In this document: one piece after another, positions 1-9,369 of the stretch | Position numbering within the stretch: position 1 is the first letter of the stretch | Layout: each line of letters opens with the position of its first letter | DNA from: Linyphia triangularis | Taxonomy: Eukaryota; Arthropoda; Arachnida; Araneae; Linyphiidae | NCBI GenBank assembly: GCA_963978545.1 | Contig: OZ021733.1 | Location: 74,369,589-74,433,588, forward strand | Direction of reading: 5' to 3' | DNA: 64,000 nucleotides | The notes under the pieces: generated by a model | What the model was told of the DNA's origin: nothing | Seen by the model: only the letters and a program-made list of their open reading frames with translations | Databases searched by the model: none | Translations under genes and position numbers: made by a program

Positions 1-74
1 ATTTTCAAATTTTTCGAAATTTTTCAAAGGGGTTAGACTTAGGAAATTTTATGAAAAAATCACTTTTCCAAAAA

Positions 75-150
75 ATAATTTTTTGAATTTTCAAATTTTT
101 CAAAGGGGTTAGCCTTAGGAAATTTTATGAAAAAATCACTTTTCCAAAAA
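75..150 (+). repeat. Representative short A unit (76 bp)
   Basis: One complete short-form unit, counted from ATAATTTTTT to the next copy. It reads as A/T-tract blocks, then AAAGGGGTTAGCCTTAGG, then AAATTTTATGAAAAAATCAC and TTTTCCAAAAA. It lacks the extra GAAATTTTTC found in the long form. No inverted termini, coding frame or RNA fold is evident. Confidence 0.95.
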
Positions 151-236
151 ATAATTTTTTGAATTTTCAAATTTTTCGAAATTTTTCAAAGGGGTTAGTC
201 TTAGGAAATTTTATGAAAAAATCACTTTTCCAAAAA
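151..236 (+). repeat. Representative long A unit (86 bp)
   Basis: One complete long-form unit. It differs from the short form by a single 10-bp tandem duplication: CAAATTTTTC is followed by GAAATTTTTC, which creates a TTCGAA site. Short A/T tracts recur about every 8-10 bp along the unit, interrupted only by the GGGGTTAG...CTTAGG segment. The same long unit is the linker that ends every B repeat. Confidence 0.95.
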
Positions 237-809
237 ATAATTTTTTGAATTTTCAAATTTTTCAAAGGGGTTAGCCTTAGGATATTTTATGAAAAAATCA
301 CTTTTCCAAAAAATAATTTTTTGAATTTTCAAATTTTTCAAAGGGGTTAGCCTTAGGAAATTTTATGAAAAAATCACTTTTCCAAAAAATAATTTTTTGA
401 ATTTTCAAATTTTTCGAAATTTTTCAAAGGGGTTAGTCTTAGGAAATTTTATGAAAAAATCACTTTTCCAAAAAATAATTTTTTGAATTTTCAAATTTTT
501 CAAAGGGGGTTAGCCTTAGGAAATTTTATGAAAAAATCACTTTTTCAAAAAATAATTTTTTGAATTTTCAAATTTTTCGAAATTTTTCAAAGGGGTTAGC
601 CTTAGGAAATTTTATGAAAAAATCACTTTTCCAAAAAATGGCTCAAAATGCTTCCAGATTTTGGTTTTAAAATAGAAATATGATTTGCAGTCACTTTATT
701 TCAAATCTGCCCAAAAAAGGACCCTTAATTCAGTTTATAGCCCAAAATGTAGGTAAAATTCAGAAATTTTCAGTGTTTGAAATGCAGTCCTTTTTTGGGA
801 TCAACTTTC

Positions 810-965
810 GACCCCCTTAATATTTAGTGGTTGTTAAGATTTTCGTTTTTAAGAATCTCCTATTAATGAACTTCAATGTTGCCAAGTTACAACATTGTGC
901 TCCCAAAACTCTCTGTGTAAAAATTATGTATGTGTACCACTGAAAAAAACAACTTTGCAAATTTT
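810..965 (+). repeat. B internal duplication, copy 1
   Basis: First arm of a direct duplication with a 156-bp period inside the B core. It begins GACCCCCTTAATATTT and contains GTGGTTGTTAAGATTTTCG and AAGAATCTCCTA. About 116 bp (810-925) align without gaps to 966-1081. The remaining 40 bp are unrelated to the other arm. Confidence 0.9.
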
Positions 966-1121
966 GACCCCCTTAATATTTTGTGGTTGTTAAGATTTTC
1001 GTTTTTAAGAATCTCCTATAGAAGACCTTAAATGTGGCCAAGTTACAATACTGTGCTCCAAATACACTATGAGTAAAAATTCAAAAACTGTAAAATCAAT
1101 GTATTTTCAAAGGGAAATTTT
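966..1121 (+). repeat. B internal duplication, copy 2
   Basis: Second arm of the 156-bp period. It shares GACCCCCTTAATATTT, the GTTAAGATTTTCG block and AAGAATCTCCTAT with copy 1, but differs in the TAGAAGACCTTAAATG region. The two arms differ far more from each other than either does from the same arm in other B units, so the duplication predates the spread of B. Confidence 0.9.
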
Positions 1122-3218
1122 GAACTTTGAAAATAGTGGCTCAAATGCTACCAAATTTTTTTTGGGGACCTGAAATATGTTTTATATTTATATTCTGTCC
1201 AAATGTGACTGAAAAAATAATTTTTTGAATTTTCAAATTTTTCGAAATTTTTCAAAGGGGTTAGCCTTAGGAAATTTTATGAAAAAATCACTTTTCCAAA
1301 AAATGGCTCAAAATGCTTCCAGATTTTGGTTTTAAAATAGAAATATGATTTGCAGTCACTTTATTTCAAATCTGCCCAAAAAAGGACCCTTAATTCAGTT
1401 TATAGCCCAAAATGTAGGTAAAATTCAGAAATTTTCAGTGTTTGAAATGCAGTCCTTTTTTGGGATCAACTTTCGACCCCCTTAATATTTAGTGGTTGTT
1501 AAGATTTTCATTTTTAAGAATCTCCTATTAATGAACTTCAATGTGGCCAAGTCACAACATTGTGCTCCCAAAACTCTCTGTGTAAAAATTATGTATGTGT
1601 ACCACTGAAAAAAACAACTTTGCAAATTTTGACCCCCTTAATATTTTGTGGTTGTTAAGATTTTCGTTTTTAAGAATCTCCTATAGAAGACCTTAAATGT
1701 GGCCAAGTTACAATACTGTGCTCCAAATACACTATGAGTAAAAATTCAAAAACTGTAAAATCAATGTATTTTCAAAGGGAAATTTTGAACTTTGAAAATA
1801 GTGGCTCAAATGCTACCAAATTTTTTTTGGGGACCTGAAATATGTTTTATATTCATATTCTGTCCAAATGTGACTGAAAAAATAATTTTTTGAATTTTCA
1901 AATTTTTCGAAATTTTTCAAAGGGGTTAGCCTTAGGAAATTTTATGAAAAAATCACTTTTCCAAAAAATGGCTCAAAATGCTTCCAGATTTTGGTTTTAA
2001 AATAGAAATATGATTTGCAGTCACTTTATTTCAAATCTGCCCAAAAAAGGACCCTTTAATTCAGTTTATAGCCCAAATTGTAGGTAAAATTCAGAAATTT
2101 TCAGTGTTTGAAATGCAGTCCTTTTTTGGGATAAACTTTCGACCCCCTTAATATTTAGTGGTTGTTAAGATTTTCATTTTTAAGAATCTCCTATTAATGA
2201 ACTTCAATGTGGATAAGTCACAACATTGTGCTCCCAAAACTCTCTGTGTAAAAATTATGTATGTGTACCACTGAAAAAAACAACTTTGCAAATTTTGACC
2301 CCCTTAATATTTTGTGGTTGTTAAGATTTTCGTTTTTAAGAATCTCCTATAGAAGACCTTAAATGTGGCCAAGTTACAATACTGTGCTCCAAATACACTA
2401 TGAGTAAAAATTCAAAAACTGTAAAATCAATGTATTTTCAAAGGGAAATTTTGAACTTTGAAAATAGTGGCTCAAATGCTACCAAATTTTTTTTGTGGAC
2501 CTGAAATATGTTTTATATTCATATTCTGTCCAAATGTGACTGAAAAAATAATTTTTTGAATTTTCAAATTTTTCGAAATTTTTCAAAGGGGTTAGCCTTA
2601 GGAAATTTTATGAAAAAATCACTTTTCCAAAAAATGGCTCAAAATGCTTCCAGATTTTGGTTTTAAAATAGAAATATGATTTGCAGTCACTTTATTTCAA
2701 ATCTGCCCAAAAAAGGACCCTTTAATTCAGTTTATAGCCCAAAATGTAGGTAAAATTCAGAAATTTTCAGTGTTTGAAATGCAGTCCTTTTTTGGGATAA
2801 ACTTTCGACCCCCTTAATATTTAGTGGTTGTTAAGATTTTCATTTTTAAGAATCTCCTATTAATGAACTTCAATGTGGCCAAGTCACAACATTGTGCTCC
2901 CAAAACTCTCTGTGTAAAAATTATGTATGTGTACCACTGAAAAAAACAAATTTGCAAATTTTGACCCCCTTAATATTTTGTGGTTGTTAAGATTTTCGTT
3001 TTTAAGAATCTCCTATAGAAGACCTTAAATGTGGCCAAGTTACAATACTGTGCTCCAAATACACTACGAGTAAAAATTCAAAAACTCCAAAATACAATCA
3101 ATGTATTTTCAAAGGGAAATTTTGAACTTTGAAAATAATGGCTCAAATGCTACCAAATTTTTTTTGGGGACCTGAAATATGTTTTATATTTATATTCTGT
3201 CCAAATGTGACTGAAAAA

Positions 3219-3930
3219 ATAATTTTTTGAATTTTCAAATTTTTCGAAATTTTTCAAAGGGGTTAGCCTTATGAAATTTTATGAAAAAATCCCTTTTCCA
3301 AAAAATAATTTTTTGAATTTTCAAATTTTTCAAAGGGGTTAGCCTTATGAAATTTTATGAAAAAATCCCTTTTCCAAAAAATAATTTTTTGAATTTTCAA
3401 ATTTTTCAAAGGGGTTAGCCTTAGGAAATTTTATGAAAAAATCACTTTTCCAAAAAATAATTTTTTGAATTTTCAAATTTTTCGAAATTTTTCAAAGGGG
3501 TTAGTCTTAGGAAATTTTAGGAAAAAATCACTTTTCCAAAAAATAATTTTTTGAATTTTCAAATTTTTCAAAGGGTTAGCCTTAGGAAATTTTATGAAAA
3601 AATCACTTTTCCAAAAAATAATTTTTTCAATTTTCAAATTTTTCAAAGGGGTTAGTCTTAGGAAATTTTATGAAAAAATCACTTTTTCAAAAAATAATTT
3701 TTTGAATTTTCAAATTTTTCAAGGGGGTTAGCCTTAGGAAATTTTACGAAAAAATCACTTTTTCAAAAAATAATTTTTTGAATTTTCAAATTTTTCAAGG
3801 GGGTTAGCCTTAGGAAATTTTACGAAAAAATCACTTTTCCAAAAATAATTTTTTGAATTTTCAAATTTTTCGAAATTTTTCAAAGGGGTTAGACTTAGGA
3901 AATTTTATGAAAAAATCACTTTTCCAAAAA
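3219..3930 (+). repeat. Module A array (712 bp, pre-C type)
   Basis: Nine A units starting at 3219, 3305, 3381, 3457, 3543, 3618, 3694, 3770 and 3845. Pre-C arrays are recognised by a first unit with CCTTATGAAATT and AATCCC, a unit with TTTTAGGAAAAAATC, a 75-bp unit with AAAGGGTTAG, a unit with TTTTTTCAATTTTC, one or two units with TTTTACGAAAAAATC, and a last unit with TTAGACTTAGG that leads into C. Arrays of identical length precede C5 (25406) and C7 (32932). Confidence 0.95.
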
Positions 3931-5655
3931 ATTTCTCAAAATGCTTCCAGATTTTGGTTTTAAAATAGAAATATAGTTTACAGTAACTTTTTATTAAATA
4001 TGCCCAAGAAAGGACCCTCAAATCGCTTTATAAACCAAGCTGTCGGTATAATTCAGAAAAATCCAAAATAACGCGTTAACACAGAAATGGAGACGTTTTT
4101 GAACGCAATTTTTGAAACTAGTTGGGAATTGTCCGAAATGCTTTAAAATTTTAGCTGTGACCTTAGAGTATGCTCAAAAGTTACTTTTTATCAAAACTGT
4201 TCAAGAAAGGACCCTTATATCGATTTATATCCCAAATTATCGGTAAAATTCAGAAAAATCCAAAATAACGCGTTAACACAGAAATAGAGACGATTTTGAA
4301 AGCAATTTTTAAAACTAGCTGGGAATTGTCCGAAATGCTTTGAAAATGATCAAAAGTAACTTTTTATAAAAACTGTCAAGAAAGGACCCTTAAATCGCTG
4401 TATAGCCTAAACTGTCGGTAAAATTCAGAAAAATCCAAAATAACGCGTTAACACAGAAATAGAGACGATTTTGAACGATATTTTTCAAACTAGCTGGGAA
4501 TTGTCCGAAATGCTTTGAAAATGCTCAAGAGTTACTTTTTATCAAAACTGTCAAGAAAGGACCCTTAAATCGCTTTATAGCCCAAACTGTCGGTAAAATT
4601 CAGAAAAATCCAAAATAACGCGTTAACACAGAAATAGAGACGATTTTGAACGATATTTTTAAAACTAGCTGGGAATTGTCCGAAATGCTTTGAAAATGCT
4701 CAAGAGTTACTTTTTATCAAAACTGTCAAGAAAGGACCCTTAAATCGCTTTATAGCCCAAACTGTCGGTAAAATTCAGAAAAATCCAAAATAACGCGTTA
4801 ACACAGAAATAGAGACGATTTTGAAAGCAATTTTTAAAACTAGCTGGGAATTGTCCGAAATGCTTTGAAAATGCTCAAAAGTAACTTTTTATCAAAACTG
4901 TCAAGAAAGGACCCTTTAATCGCTTTATAGCCCAAACTGTTGGTAGAATTCCGAAAAATCCAAAATAACGCGTTAACACAGAAATAGAGACGGTTTTGAA
5001 CGCAATTTCTGAAACTAGCTGGGAATTGTCCGAAATGCTTTAAAATTTTAGCTGTGACCTAAGAGTATGCTTAAAAGTTTTTTTTTATCAAAACTGTTCA
5101 AGAAAGGACCCTTAAATCGATTTATAGCCTAAACTGTCGGTAAAATTCAGAAAAATCCAAAATAACGCGTTAACACAGAAATAGAGACGATTTTGAACGA
5201 TATTTTTAAAACTAGCTGGGAAATGTCCGAAATGCTTTGAAAATGCTCAATAGTTACTTTTTATCAAAACTGTTCAAGAAAAGACCCTTAAATCGATTTA
5301 TAGCCCAATCTGTCGGGAAAATTCAGTAAAATCCAAAATAACGCGTTAGCACAGAAATAGAGACGGTTTTGAACGAAATTTTGGAATTTAGCTGGGAAAT
5401 GTCCGAAATGTGTCAAATTTAGCTGTTAACATAGGAGAATGCTTAAGAGTTACTTTTTATCAAAACTATCCAAGAAAGGTCCCTTAAATCGCTTTATAGC
5501 CCAAACTGTCGTTAAAATTCAAAAAAATCCAAAATAACGCGTTTGCTCAGAAATGGAGACGATTTTGTACGAAATTTTGAAACTAGCTGGGAAATTTTAG
5601 TTGAAGACCTGAAATATGTTTTATATTCATATTCTGTCGAAATTTGACTGAAAAA
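3931..5655 (+). repeat. Module C block C1 (1,725 bp, 9 monomers)
   Basis: Nine tandem monomers, each with an ACGCGTT box, at 4071, 4268, 4443, 4618, 4793, 4968, 5165, 5341 and 5537. Spacings are 197, 175, 175, 175, 175, 197, 176 and 196. The longer monomers contain about 22 extra bases around TTTTAGCTGTGACC. Boxes 1-7 read ACGCGTTAACAC, box 8 ACGCGTTAGCAC and box 9 ACGCGTTTGCTC, so each monomer is identifiable by position. C1 belongs to a subfamily with C9 and C12: it has a long T run after TTAAAAG near 5075 and CCGAAATGTGTC near 5415. Confidence 0.95.
4443..4617 (+). repeat. Representative C monomer (175 bp)
   Basis: One monomer from ACGCGTT to the next box. In order it holds ACGCGTTAACACAGAAATAG, GAGACGATTTTGAACGATA, AACTAGCTGGGAATTGTCCG, AATGCTTTGAAAATGCTC, GTTACTTTTTATC, AAGAAAGGACCCTTAAATCG and ACTGTCGGTAAAATTCAG. 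By hand count it has seven CpG dinucleotides, against three in a 579-bp B core. ACGCGT is an MluI site and GTTAAC an HpaI site, so digestion should give a ladder. Confidence 0.9.
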
Positions 5656-6157
5656 ATAATTTTTTGAATTTTCAAATTTTTGGAAATTTTTCAAAGGGGT
5701 TAGACTTAGGAAATTTTATGAAAAAATCACTTTTCCAAAAAATAATTTTTTGAATTTTCAAATTTTTCGAAATTTTTCAAAGGGGTTAGTCTTAGGAAAT
5801 TTTATGAAAAAATCACTTTTCCAAAAAATAATTTTTTGAATTTTCAAATTTTTCAAAGGGGTTAGCCTTAGGATATTTTATGAAAAAATCACTTTTCCAA
5901 AAAATAATTTTTTGAATTTTCAAATTTTTCAAAGGGGTTAGCCTTAGGAAATTTTATGAAAAAATCACTTTTCCAAAAATAATTTTTTGAATTTTCAAAT
6001 TTTTCGAAATTTTTGAAAGGGGTTAGCCTTGGGAAATTTTATGAAAAAATCACTTTTCCAAAAAATAATTTTTTGAATTTTCAAATTTTTCGAAATTTTT
6101 CAAAGGGCCTTTCAATTAGCCTTAGGAAATTTTATGAAAAAATCACTTTTCCAAAAA
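5656..6157 (+). repeat. Module A array (502 bp, post-C subfamily 2)
   Basis: Six units starting at 5656, 5742, 5828, 5904, 5979 and 6065. The first has TTTGGAAATTTTTC instead of TTTCGAAATTTTTC. The fifth has TTTTTGAAAGG and CCTTGGGAAATT, features also seen in the arrays after C9 and C12. The last unit is 93 bp because GGGGTTAG is replaced by GGGCCTTTCAATTAG, a singleton in this window. Confidence 0.95.
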
Positions 6158-7408
6158 ATGGCTCAAAATGCTTCCAGATTTTGGTTTTAAAATAGAAATA
6201 TGATTTGCAGTCACTTTATTTCAAATCTGCCCAAAAAAGGACCCTTTAATTCAGTTTATAGCCCAAAATGTAGGTAAAATTCAGAAATTTTCAGTGTTTG
6301 AAATGCAGTCCTTTTTTGGGATAAACTTTCGACCCCCTTAATATTTAGTGGTTGTTAAGATTTTCATTTTTAAGAATCTCCTATTAATGAACTTCAATGT
6401 GGCCAAGTCACAACACTGTGCTCCCAAAACTCTCTGTGTAAAAATTATGTATGTGTACCACTGAAAAAAACAACTTTGCAAATTTTGACCCCCTTAATAT
6501 TTTGTGGTTGTTAAGATTTTCGTTTTTAAGAATCTCCTATAGAAGACCTTAAATGTGGCCAAGTTACAATACTGTGCTCAAAATACACTATGAGTAAAAA
6601 TTCAAAAACTGTAAAATCAATGTATTTTCAAAGGGAAATTTTGAACTTTGAAAATAGTGGCTCAAATGCTACCAAATTTTTTTTGTGGACCTGAAATATG
6701 TTTTATATTCATATTCTGTCCAAATGTGACTGAAAAAATAATTTTTTGAATTTTCAAATTTTTCGAAATTTTTCAAAGGGGTTAGCCTTAGGAAATTTTA
6801 TGAAAAAATCACTTTTCCAAAAAATGGCTCAAAATGCTTCCAGATTTTGGTTTTAAAATAGAAATATGATTTGCAGTCACTTTATTTCAAATCTGCCCAA
6901 AAAAGGACCCTTTAATTCAGTTTATAGCCCAAAATGTAGGTAAAATTCAGAAATTTTCAGTGTTTGAAATGCAGTCCTTTTTTGGGATAAACTTTCGACC
7001 CCCTTAATATTTAGTGGTTGTTAAGATTTTCATTTTTAAGAATCTCCTATTAATGAACTTCAATGTGGCCAAGTCACAACATTGTGCTCCCAAAACTCTC
7101 TGTGTAAAAATTATGTATGTGTACCACTGAAAAAAACAACTTTGCAAATTTTGACCCCCTTAATATTTTGTGGTTGTTAAGATTTTCGTTTTTAAGAATC
7201 TCCTATAGAAGACCTTAAATGTGGCCAAGTTACAATACTGTGCTCCAAATACACTACGAGTAAAAATTCAAAAACTCCAAAATACAATCAATGTATTTTC
7301 AAAGGGAAATTTTGAACTTTGAAAATAATGGCTCAAATGCTACCAAATTTTTTTTGGGGACCTGAAATATGTTTTATATTTATATTCTGTCCAAATGTGA
7401 CTGAAAAA
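6158..7408 (+). repeat. Module B run, 2 units
   Basis: Units start at 6158 and 6824 (period 666). The first carries CAACACTGTG, GTGCTCAAAATAC and TGTGGACC. The second is the terminal variant with ACTACGAG and the 5-bp longer ACTCCAAAATACAATC. The same pair occurs at 12252-13502, and a partly chimeric version at 51449-52698. No gene is seen. Confidence 0.95.
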
Positions 7409-7644
7409 ATAATTTTTTCAATTTCAAATTTTTCAAAGGGGTTAGTCTTAGGAAATTTTATGAAAAAATCACTTTTCCAAAAAAAAATTTTTGAATTTTC
7501 AAATTTTTCAAAGGGGTTAGCCTTAGGAAATTTTATGAAAAAATCACTTTTTCAAAAAATAATTTTTTGAATTTTCAAATTTTTCGAAATTTTTCAAAGG
7601 GGTTAGACTTAGGAAATTTTATGAAAAAATCACTTTTCCAAAAA
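7409..7644 (+). repeat. Module A array (236 bp, shortened pre-C type)
   Basis: Only three units (75, 75 and 86 bp; starts 7409, 7484 and 7559). It keeps the right-hand part of a pre-C array: a TTTTTTCAATTTC unit, a unit with AAAAAAAAATTTTTG, and the final TTAGACTTAGG unit. The CCTTATG first unit is missing, so the B terminal unit is joined directly into the middle of a pre-C array, as expected of unequal exchange between A units. Confidence 0.93.
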
Positions 7645-9369
7645 ATTTCTCAAAATGCTTCCAGATTTTGGTTTTAAAATAGAAATATAGTTTACAGTAA
7701 CTTTTTATTAAATATGCCCAAGAAAGGACCCTCAAATCGCTTTATAAACCAAGCTGTCGGTATAATTCAGAAAAATCCAAAATAACGCGTTAACACAGAA
7801 ATGGAGACGTTTTTGAACGCAATTTTTGAAACTAGTTGGGAATTGTCCGAAATGCTTTAAAATTTTAGCTGTGACCTTAGAGTATGCTCAAAAGTTACTT
7901 TTTATCAAAACTGTTCAAGAGAGGACCCTTATATCGATTTATATCCCAAATTATCGGTAAAATTCAGAAAAATCCAAAATAACGCGTTAACACAGAAATA
8001 GAGACGATTTTGAAAGCAATTTTTAAAACTAGCTGGGAATTGTCCGAAATGCTTTGAAAATGATCAAAAGTAACTTTTTATAAAAACTGTCAAGAAAGGA
8101 CCCTTAAATCGCTGTATAGCCTAAACTGTCGGTAAAATTCAGAAAAATCCAAAATAACGCGTTAACACAGAAATAGAGACGATTTTGAACGATATTTTTC
8201 AAACTAGCTGGGAATTGTCCGAAATGCTTTGAAAATGCTCAAGAGTTACTTTTTATCAAAACTGTCAAGAAAGGACCCTTAAATCGCTTTATAGCCCAAA
8301 CTGTCGGTAAAATTCAGAAAAATCCAAAATAACGCGTTAACACAGAAATAGAGACGATTTTGAACGATATTTTTAAAACTAGCTGGGAATTGTCCGAAAT
8401 GCTTTGAAAATGCTCAAGAGTTACTTTTTATCAAAACTGTCAAGAAAGGACCCTTAAATCGCTTTATAGCCCAAACTGTCGGTAAAATTCAGAAAAATCC
8501 AAAATAACGCGTTAACACAGAAATAGAGACGATTTTGAAAGCAATTTTTAAAACTAGCTGGGAATTGTCCGAAATGCTTTGAAAATGCTCAAAAGTAACT
8601 TTTTATCAAAACTGTCAAGAAAGGACCCTTTAATCGCTTTATAGCCCAAACTGTTGGTAGAATTCCGAAAAATCCAAAATAACGCGTTAACACAGAAATA
8701 GAGACGGTTTTGAACGCAATTTCTGAAACTAGCTGGGAATTGTCCGAAATGCTTTAAAATTTTAGCTGTGACCTAAGAGTATGCTTAAAAATTACTTTTT
8801 ATCAAAACTGTTCAAGAAAGGACCCTTAAATCGATTTATAGCCTAAACTGTCGGTAAAATTCAGAAAAATCCAAAATAACGCGTTAACACAGAAATAGAG
8901 ACGATTTTGAACGATATTTTTAAAACTAGCTGGGAAATGTCCGAAATGCTTTGAAAATGCTCAATAGTTACTTTTTATCAAAACTGTTCAAGAAAAGACC
9001 CTTAAATCGATTTATAGCCCAATCTGTCGGGAAAATTCAGTAAAATCCAAAATAACGCGTTAGCACAGAAATAGAGACGGTTTTGAACGAAATTTTGGAA
9101 TTTAGCTGGGAAATGTCCGAAAAGTGTCAAATTTAGCTGTTAACATAGGAGAATGCTTAAGAGTTACTTTTTATCAAAACTATCCAAGAAAGGTCCCTTA
9201 AATCGCTTTATAGCCCAAACTGTCGTTAAAATTCAAAAAAATCCAAAATAACGCGTTTGCTCAGAAATGGAGACGATTTTGTACGAAATTTTGAAACTAG
9301 CTGGGAAATTTTAGTTGAAGACCTGAAATATGTTTTATATTCATATTCTGTCGAAATTTGACTGAAAAA
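7645..9369 (+). repeat. Module C block C2 (1,725 bp, 9 monomers)
   Basis: Same nine-monomer order and spacing as C1. It belongs to the majority subfamily: TTAAAAATTACTTTTTATC near 8790 in place of the T run, and CCGAAAAGTGTC near 9115. It has TCAAGAGAGGACCC near 7916, a variant shared with C3 and C8, where others have TCAAGAAAGGACCC. Confidence 0.95.

Larger units (their letters stand above)
1..637 (+). repeat. Module A array (post-C type, cut by window edge)
   Basis: Tandem array of eight A units alternating long (86 bp) and short (76 bp). Unit starts are 75, 151, 237, 313, 389, 475 and 552, with a partial unit before position 75. It matches the complete 649-bp arrays at 15476, 29703, 35369 and 44876 minus their first 12 bp, so a C block very probably lies just upstream of the window. 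The GC-richer part of each unit, GGGGTTAGnCTTAGG, varies in order: AC in the first unit, then CC, TC, CC, CC, TC, CC, CC. The unit at 237 has the GGATATTTT variant and the unit at 475 has an extra G (77 bp). Confidence 0.95.
638..1216 (+). repeat. Representative B core (579 bp)
   Basis: First complete B core. Bases 642-681 form the 40-bp head identical to that of the C blocks. About 682-775 resemble a diverged C monomer (GCAGTCACTTTATTTCAAAT, AAAGGACCCTTAATTCAG, GGTAAAATTCAGAAA). Bases 810-1081 hold the 156-bp internal duplication. Bases 1167-1216 form the tail shared with C (GACCTGAAATATG ... GACTGAAAAA). An 86-bp long A unit (1217-1302) completes the 665-bp repeat. Confidence 0.92.
638..3218 (+). 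repeat. Module B run, 4 units
   Basis: Four tandem B units start at 638, 1303, 1968 and 2634 (periods 665, 665, 666). The last core ends at 3218 and passes into an A array. Unit 1 is the 'first-position' variant (GTTGCCAAGTTAC, tail TTATATTTATA). Unit 3 carries GTGGATAAGTC and TGTGGACC. Unit 4 is the 'terminal' variant (ACTACGAG, ACTCCAAAATACAATC, five bases longer, AACAAATTTGC). Units 2-4 with the following array and C block recur at 23490-27667. No coding region, RNA gene or inserted element is seen. Confidence 0.95.

Noticed and set aside
32..48. GGGGTTAG...CTTAGG as degenerate telomere repeat
   Set aside because: It resembles TTAGG/TTAGGC-type telomere words, but it is one short stretch per 76-86 bp unit and is never itself tandem.
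52..85. Tiny frame starting ATGAAAAAATCAC in nearly every A unit
   Set aside because: About eleven codons ending at TGA. It repeats because the unit repeats, and there is no sign of translation.
1180..1190. TTTTATATTTA as a yeast replication-origin consensus match
   Set aside because: It fits WTTTAYRTTTW, but such matches are expected in AT-rich DNA, it is lost in B units with TTATATTCATA, and the organism is unlikely to be a budding yeast.
4071..4076. ACGCGT as a yeast-type MluI cell-cycle box
   Set aside because: The hexamer matches, but there are no genes or promoters nearby and it recurs about every 175 bp as part of a satellite monomer.
5306..5325. CENP-B box in the C monomer variant with TGTCGGGAAAATTC
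   Set aside because: The required TTCG....A..CGGG pattern is not present on either strand as far as I can see.
3931..5655. CRISPR-like array (regular repeats)
   Set aside because: The spacing is regular, but the sequence between boxes is also repeated and there are no unique spacers or cas genes.
5512..5694. 60-codon minus-strand open frame that occurs once at the end of each of the twelve C blocks (5512, 9226, 15332, 20257, 27524, 29559, 35225, 44732, 50810, 54915, 57213, 63386)
   Set aside because: It spans the C tail and the following A unit, has low-complexity composition rich in F, K, S and N, and no recognisable domain. It is kept only because the DNA itself is nearly identical; the few differences do not allow a test for selection.
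6013..6195. 60-codon plus-strand open frame
   Set aside because: It is made of two A units and the start of B, opened by the singleton insertion near 6105. It has no domain and no copies elsewhere.
7319..7570. 83-codon plus-strand open frame
   Set aside because: It runs from the end of a B core through A units and stays open only because small changes in the two A units remove the usual TGA. The translation is the A repeat read in one frame.
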